Source: Desulfobacteraceae bacterium
GTDB taxonomy: Bacteria; Desulfobacterota; Desulfobacteria; Desulfobacterales; BuS5
Direction: 5' to 3'
Length of the DNA: 6,246 nt
NCBI GenBank assembly: GCA_030592105.1
Contig: JAUVKE010000162.1
Location: 1-6,246 of the forward strand
A model generated the notes under the pieces. The model was given only the letters and a program-made list of their open reading frames with translations, ran no database searches and was not told where the DNA came from. This document shows positions 6,013 through 6,246 of this stretch, one piece after another (the first letter of the stretch is position 1; every line of letters starts with the position of its first letter). A program made the position numbers and the translations under genes.

Positions 6013-6246
6013 CAGTAGTGTCCGGTTAGAATCTTGAGTGAGGGGAGTTTAATTATTTTTGTAGCGTATTGAATAAATTTCGTAGAATTTCTTAGTGCAG
6101 CGTAGCCAAAAAATTGCGATTGTTTGAGTGAGGCACGAACGAGTTTCGAAATTTTGGCTGAGCAAACTTAGAAATTCAAGAAATTTATTCGCAATAGCGG
6201 AAAAAACAATTAAACTTCACGTATTTTCTTTTTTGCAATTTTCTAA
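6013..6246. mobile_element. MITE-like palindromic repeat, copy 2, cut by window end
   Basis: It begins with the same 19-base terminal repeat as copy 1 (6013-6031) and follows it base for base for 234 positions with no indels. The six substitutions fall at 6037, 6047, 6099, 6149, 6159 and 6219. It stops at the window edge inside the right terminal repeat, where 13 bases would remain if it is complete. It has the same orientation as copy 1 and the same end facing the downstream minus-strand gene, leaving pdxA only 20 bp of leader after it. Confidence 0.88.

Noticed and set aside
4635..6246. Long imperfect palindromes flanking a single gene look like integron attC sites around a cassette.
   Set aside because: The ends do not match attC cores: GTTAGAA and TTCTAAC violate the GTTRRRY and RYYYAAC consensus and occur in the opposite order. 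There is no integrase, and perfect 19-bp terminal repeats fit a MITE.

Overview
The window carries the start of a minus-strand surface-polysaccharide operon and, behind it, a separate pdxA gene enclosed by two copies of a small palindromic repeat that looks like a MITE. Every gene lies on the minus strand, so transcription runs from high to low coordinates. Moderate-to-low GC, a membrane-bound WbaP/Wzx-Wzy type initiating sugar transferase, a DXP-type PLP pathway gene and abundant small repeats suggest a Gram-negative bacterium, perhaps Desulfobacterota. That placement is family resemblance only, since no rRNA or marker gene is present.

Layout in transcription order. At 6013-6246 is a repeat copy cut by the window edge. 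It ends 20 bp before pdxA (4976-5992), a complete PdxA with all its metal-binding histidines. A nested hairpin (4905-4966) follows the pdxA stop, then the complete repeat copy (4635-4881) with perfect 19-bp terminal inverted repeats. About 150 bp of leader (4482-4634) precede the operon.

The operon starts on a TTG codon with a good Shine-Dalgarno and encodes a 512-residue PLP-dependent sugar aminotransferase (2942-4480) carrying about 135 extra N-terminal residues. After a 102-bp gap come a left-handed beta-helix N-acetyltransferase (2363-2839), a Gfo/Idh/MocA NAD-dependent dehydrogenase (1330-2361), and the first 445 codons of a polyprenyl-phosphate sugar-phosphate transferase (1-1337). The last three are packed with a 1-bp gap and an 8-bp overlap, as expected for translational coupling. 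Dehydrogenase, aminotransferase and acetyltransferase are the WbpB/WbpE/WbpD-like trio that turns a 3-hydroxyl of a nucleotide sugar into a 3-acetamido group, classically UDP-GlcNAcA to UDP-GlcNAc(3NAc)A. The sugar transferase would start repeat-unit assembly on undecaprenyl phosphate.

The most unusual item is the aminotransferase. Its N-terminal extension reads as a PIN (VapC-like nuclease fold) domain whose usual catalytic acidic residues are mostly replaced (Asn6, Gln46, Thr95, Thr117), fused in frame to a DegT/DnrJ/EryC1/StrS enzyme that keeps its own PLP residues. The second item of interest is the repeat pair, 97% identical, in the same orientation, bracketing pdxA.
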